From the NCBI GenBank assembly GCA_903929655.1, contig CAIYVS010000575.1:1-8477 (forward strand): a stretch of DNA of 8,477 bases. The letters are read 5' to 3'. The notes under the pieces are model-generated. The model did not search any database, was not told the origin of the DNA, and saw nothing but the letters and a program-made list of their open reading frames with translations. The DNA comes from an uncultured Bacteroidota bacterium (GTDB taxonomy: Bacteria > Bacteroidota > Bacteroidia > Chitinophagales > Chitinophagaceae). This document shows, piece after piece, positions 6,028 to 8,477 of the stretch. The position numbers and the translations under genes were made by a program. Position 1 is the stretch's first letter. The number at the start of each line of letters is the position of its first letter.

Positions 6028-7632
6028 GTGCCAACAAGCATCACGTATTTGCCATATAGCGATACCGGCTATTTTTCCAAACTGGTTACCGACTACTTAA
6101 AAAACGATCCCAAATTAAAAGAATTTTATACTTATACTTTTGATAAAGACGGAATAGCAAAAGCCATACAGGACCGCCAAAAACGTCCTGTAGATCGCGA
6201 GATGTTGGTCAATACCCTCAGGCATCAATATCGCCACCTTACTGTGCATGAAAATGTAGAAAAAAATCTGCAACTCCTGTCGCTTGATAATACTTATACC
6301 ATTTGCACTGCTCACCAACCCAACCTGCTCACAGGCTACCTGTATTTTGTGTATAAAATACTGCATGCCATTAAATTAGCAGAGGAGTTCAAAGGATTGC
6401 ACCCCGATAAAAACTTCGTACCTGTTTACTATATGGGCAGCGAGGATAATGATATTGAAGAATTAGGAACCTTCAGGTTTAATAAGGATAAATATGTATG
6501 GGACGGAGACGGACAGAAAGGTGCTGTAGGCAGAATGCATACAAAAGGCCTTAAAAATCTGCTGCATGAACTCTTTAAACTTTTCGGCCCACCGGGAGAC
6601 AATTGCGATGAGTTGATACGCATCCTTACAGAAGCCTACTTAAAACATGCTACCATTGCAGATGCCACACAATACATTATTAATGAATTATTCGGCAGTT
6701 TCGGGCTCATAATTTTAAACCCCGATGTAGCCTCTTTTAAACAAGCCATACTACCCATCATAAAAGATGATCTGCTCCATCAAACAGCCTACTCCATCGT
6801 TTCGCAGCAGATGGAAAAATTGTCTGCACACTATGATGCCCAGGCCCGTCCGCGCCCGATAAATCTCTTTTACCTGGCAGAGCAATTGCGCGAGCGGATT
6901 GAACAAAAAGGAGATAAATGGAGGGTGCTTAACAGTAATATAGAATGGGATAAAGAAGCCATGCTGGATGAATTGAACCTGCACCCTGAACGTTTTAGCC
7001 CCAACGTAATTTTAAGAGGCCTCTTGCAGGAAAGTATTTTACCCGATATTGCCTTTATTGGCGGTGGTGCCGAAGTGGCCTATTGGCTGCAACTAAGGTC
7101 CTTATTCAATCATTACGGAGCCTTTTATCCGCTTATATGCCTTCGTCAATCTGTATTATGGATAGAGCCATTACAGGCAAAACTCCGTGAGCATTTACAA
7201 CTCTCTATACCATCCATCTTTAAACAGGAGGCCAGCCTTATAAAAGAATACATCACAAAAAACAGTACAGACCAATGGCAGACAAATGAGGAAACAGCAG
7301 CCATTGAAAAAATAATGAACGGGCTTAAACAAAAAGCATCCAGCCTGGACCCTACCTTAAGGGCCTCATCCGAAGCAGTGCTGACAAAAATAAAACACCA
7401 GTTAATGGTACTAGAAAAGAAGATGCTGCGTGCGGAAAAAAAGAAAATGCAGGTGCAGCTACTAAAGATCAGCAAGTTAAAAACGGAACTATTCCCCAAC
7501 AATAGCTTGCAGGAAAGGATTGAGAATTTTTCAGGGTATTTTTTGCAACACGGCTATTCATTTTTTAGCACACTGAAAGATGCCATGCACGCTTCAGAGC
7601 CTGGCTTCCTGGTGATAGAACATACCAAATAG
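6028..7632 (+). CDS. bshC: Bacillithiol biosynthesis cysteine-adding enzyme BshC
   Basis: Cytosolic enzyme assigned to the last step of bacillithiol synthesis, the addition of cysteine to glucosaminyl-malate; bacillithiol replaces glutathione in Bacillota and many Bacteroidota. The 534 residues match the family length. Recognisable blocks are the N-terminal ITYLPYSDTGYFSKLVTDYL (5-24), TAHQPNLLTGYLYFVYK (94-110, matching the HIGH-like region of this cysteine-ligase-like fold), VPVYYMGSEDNDIEE (131-145) and LPDIAFIGGGAEVAYWLQL (338-356). A Lys/Glu-rich helical stretch (about 420-490, EKKMLRAEKKKMQ) is the coiled coil seen near the end of family members. The start is GTG at 6028; the next in-frame Met is residue 59, beyond conserved sequence, so GTG is strongly supported. 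bshA and bshB are not in the window and would be expected elsewhere in the genome. It is divergent from radC, and an outer-membrane barrel gene follows 67 bases downstream with its own -7 box. Confidence 0.95.
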   Translation: MPTSITYLPYSDTGYFSKLVTDYLKNDPKLKEFYTYTFDKDGIAKAIQDRQKRPVDREMLVNTLRHQYRHLTVHENVEKNLQLLSLDNTYTICTAHQPNLLTGYLYFVYKILHAIKLAEEFKGLHPDKNFVPVYYMGSEDNDIEELGTFRFNKDKYVWDGDGQKGAVGRMHTKGLKNLLHELFKLFGPPGDNCDELIRILTEAYLKHATIADATQYIINELFGSFGLIILNPDVASFKQAILPIIKDDLLHQTAYSIVSQQMEKLSAHYDAQARPRPINLFYLAEQLRERIEQKGDKWRVLNSNIEWDKEAMLDELNLHPERFSPNVILRGLLQESILPDIAFIGGGAEVAYWLQLRSLFNHYGAFYPLICLRQSVLWIEPLQAKLREHLQLSIPSIFKQEASLIKEYITKNSTDQWQTNEETAAIEKIMNGLKQKASSLDPTLRASSEAVLTKIKHQLMVLEKKMLRAEKKKMQVQLLKISKLKTELFPNNSLQERIENFSGYFLQHGYSFFSTLKDAMHASEPGFLVIEHTK

Positions 7633-7666
7633 GTATTAAGGCATGCTTTTTGCTGCCTAATTACAG

Positions 7667-7674
7667 TACATTTG
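7667..7674 (+). promoter_or_regulatory. Bacteroidota -7 promoter box (TACATTTG) for the beta-barrel gene
   Basis: TACATTTG fits TAnnTTTG exactly and lies 25 bases before the ATG at 7700, giving a leader of about 20 bases. A TTTTTG run at 7647-7652 is the nearest -33-like element, but its 14-base spacing is shorter than the usual 19-21, so only the -7 box is trusted. It suggests that the barrel gene does not depend on bshC transcription. Confidence 0.5.
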
Positions 7675-7699
7675 TATCGTCATTAAATGAATTTATCTT

Positions 7700-8296
7700 A
7701 TGAAAAAAATCACAACATTATTTTTATCATTCCTTTTTATTGTATTATGTAATATTTCTGCATTTGCAGTTCCCAAACCCACGCTTCCCAGTTTCGACCT
7801 TGGCATAAAAGCAGGCGCCAATTTTTCTTCATTGAGCGGTGCAGAATGGGATAATTCTATGAAAGCGGGTTTTACAGGTGGGGCTTTTGTGGGCCTCAGG
7901 GTGAAAAAAATAGGGGTACAACTGGAACTGCTTGCCAATTCTGCTAAATATTCAGTTGCAGGAGTTAGTTCCGGTGGAGATTTTAAAACTACTAACCTTG
8001 ATATTCCAATACTGTTTCAATATAAGGTGATTCCCATGTTATGGTTGCAATTAGGTCCGCAATTCAGCACAGTGGTTTCTGCATCAGGGCCTAGCGGTGT
8101 TGACGACCCAAAAAGTTTCTTTAAAAGCAGTTTTGCCGGAGTTATCGGTCTGGAACTTAAACTGCCTGTAAAATTTAATGTAGGAGTCCGTTATGTCTTG
8201 GGCTTGAGCAGTGCAAATAATGAATCATATACCGGCGTTTCTACCGCATGGCAGCAACGCTCTGCACAGGTATATTTAGGATTCAGGTTTTTATAA
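7700..8296 (+). CDS. Outer-membrane beta-barrel protein (PorT-like, OMP_b-brl family)
   Basis: A 198-residue outer-membrane protein. It starts with a clear Sec signal peptide (Lys-Lys, hydrophobic core, then NISAFA with a likely cut before Val24). The mature part consists of alternating amphipathic strands, including FDLGIKAGANFSSL (32-45), TGGAFVGLRVKKIGVQLEL (59-77), TTNLDIPILFQYKV (97-110), LWLQLGPQFSTVV (114-126), GVIGLELKLP (147-156), FNVGVRYVLGLSS (159-171) and the last strand AQVYLGFRFL (189-198). The aromatic C-terminal ending FRFL is typical for barrel insertion by the BAM machinery. The size fits an eight-stranded barrel of the PF13568/PF13505 type that is abundant in Bacteroidota. 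No enzymatic motif is seen, and the role is unknown. It follows bshC in the same direction but has its own -7 box and is closed by a strong terminator, so it is probably a single-gene unit. Confidence 0.9.
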   Translation: MKKITTLFLSFLFIVLCNISAFAVPKPTLPSFDLGIKAGANFSSLSGAEWDNSMKAGFTGGAFVGLRVKKIGVQLELLANSAKYSVAGVSSGGDFKTTNLDIPILFQYKVIPMLWLQLGPQFSTVVSASGPSGVDDPKSFFKSSFAGVIGLELKLPVKFNVGVRYVLGLSSANNESYTGVSTAWQQRSAQVYLGFRFL

Positions 8297-8320
8297 CATA
8301 AAAATATTCATACCATAAAC

Positions 8321-8352
8321 AATGGCAGCGCCTTTAGGATGCTGCCATTTTT
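8321..8352 (+). terminator. Rho-independent terminator after the beta-barrel gene
   Basis: Perfect 9-base-pair stem AATGGCAGC (8321-8329) with GCTGCCATT (8341-8349), an 11-base loop, and a run of five T at 8348-8352. It lies 24 bases after the stop codon of the barrel gene. The GC-rich stem top and direct T-run are the normal form of an intrinsic terminator for plus-strand transcription. Confidence 0.85.
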
Positions 8353-8393
8353 GTTATACCAATTGTACCTAAACTAAGCACAATAGATTGCCG

Positions 8394-8462
8394 AGATAAA
8401 ATAACCCCAGCTTTCAAGCTGGGGAAAAAGAGCATAGATTTTCCGGCTTTAGCCATGACCAA
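8394..8462 (-). repeat. Candidate interspersed intergenic palindromic repeat (REP-like)
   Basis: Two palindromes lie close together in non-coding DNA. The first is CCCCAGCTT (8405-8413), a two-base centre and AAGCTGGGG (8416-8424), a 9-base-pair inverted repeat. The second is GGCTTTAGCC (8445-8454), four base pairs around TT. Read on the minus strand the order is ATGGCTAAAGCC, a spacer of about 20 bases, the CCCC...GGGG hairpin, then TTATTTTAT. This order resembles, from memory, repeats scattered between genes in many Bacteroidota genomes. The minus-strand hairpin followed by a T-rich tail could also end transcription of a minus-strand gene beyond the window. A single copy is visible here, so the repeat nature is inferred. 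Confidence 0.5.
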
Positions 8463-8477
8463 TTTAGATGTTCAATC

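Noticed and set aside
7146..7502. Minus-strand open frame of 118 codons opposite the 3' part of bshC
   Set aside because: It is a shadow of the Lys/Glu-rich coiled-coil region, giving Phe/Ser-rich translation with no family resemblance.
7639..7658. Hairpin AGGCA...TGCCT with a T-rich loop after bshC, considered as a terminator
   Set aside because: The stem is short and bulged and is followed by AATTACAG rather than a T-run. It also overlaps the promoter area of the barrel gene.
1..8477. tRNA, rRNA, riboswitch, CRISPR, insertion sequence or phage signals
   Set aside because: No cloverleaf arms, regularly spaced repeats, transposase or integrase motifs, or target-site duplications were recognised on either strand by eye.

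Overview
The window looks like ordinary chromosomal DNA of a Bacteroidota species, most likely in or near Chitinophagaceae. The evidence is promoter boxes of the Bacteroidota type (TAnnTTTG) in front of several genes, no convincing Shine-Dalgarno sites, a BshC bacillithiol enzyme, PorT-like outer-membrane barrel and OmpA-type proteins, and a lipoprotein with no match outside this phylum that I recognise. No mobile element, phage gene, tRNA, rRNA or CRISPR array is visible. The family-level assignment is inference.

Layout, left to right. (1) Positions 3-734, plus: the 3' part of a PAS-type sensor histidine kinase, cut by the window edge. (2) 783-1721, plus: a secreted protein with two OmpA-like domains, behind its own -7 box. 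(3) 1750-5886, minus: four genes in a row, read from right to left as radC, a Gfo/Idh/MocA oxidoreductase, an uncharacterised lipoprotein and a polyprenyl-phosphate sugar-1-phosphate transferase. The last two are only 12 bases apart and the middle pair 50 bases apart, so these three are probably one operon; radC is 100 bases upstream and may or may not be co-transcribed. (4) 5887-6027: a 141-base AT-rich divergent promoter region with a 9-base direct repeat spaced 21 bases. (5) 6028-7632, plus: bshC. (6) 7700-8296, plus: a small outer-membrane beta-barrel protein with its own -7 box and a clear intrinsic terminator. (7) 8353-8477: no gene, but a double palindrome that looks like an interspersed intergenic repeat.

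Themes. Much of the window concerns the cell envelope: a nucleotide-sugar dehydrogenase candidate, a membrane enzyme that starts glycan assembly on undecaprenyl phosphate, a lipoprotein between them, an OmpA-like peptidoglycan-binding protein and an outer-membrane barrel. The remaining genes serve thiol redox chemistry (bshC), an uncertain DNA-related role (radC) and signalling (the kinase). The least explained item is the lipoprotein at 3178-4056. The most unusual protein architecture is the second OmpA-like domain at 783-1721, which lacks the usual aspartate and carries an insertion. I did not find a clearly new multi-gene system.
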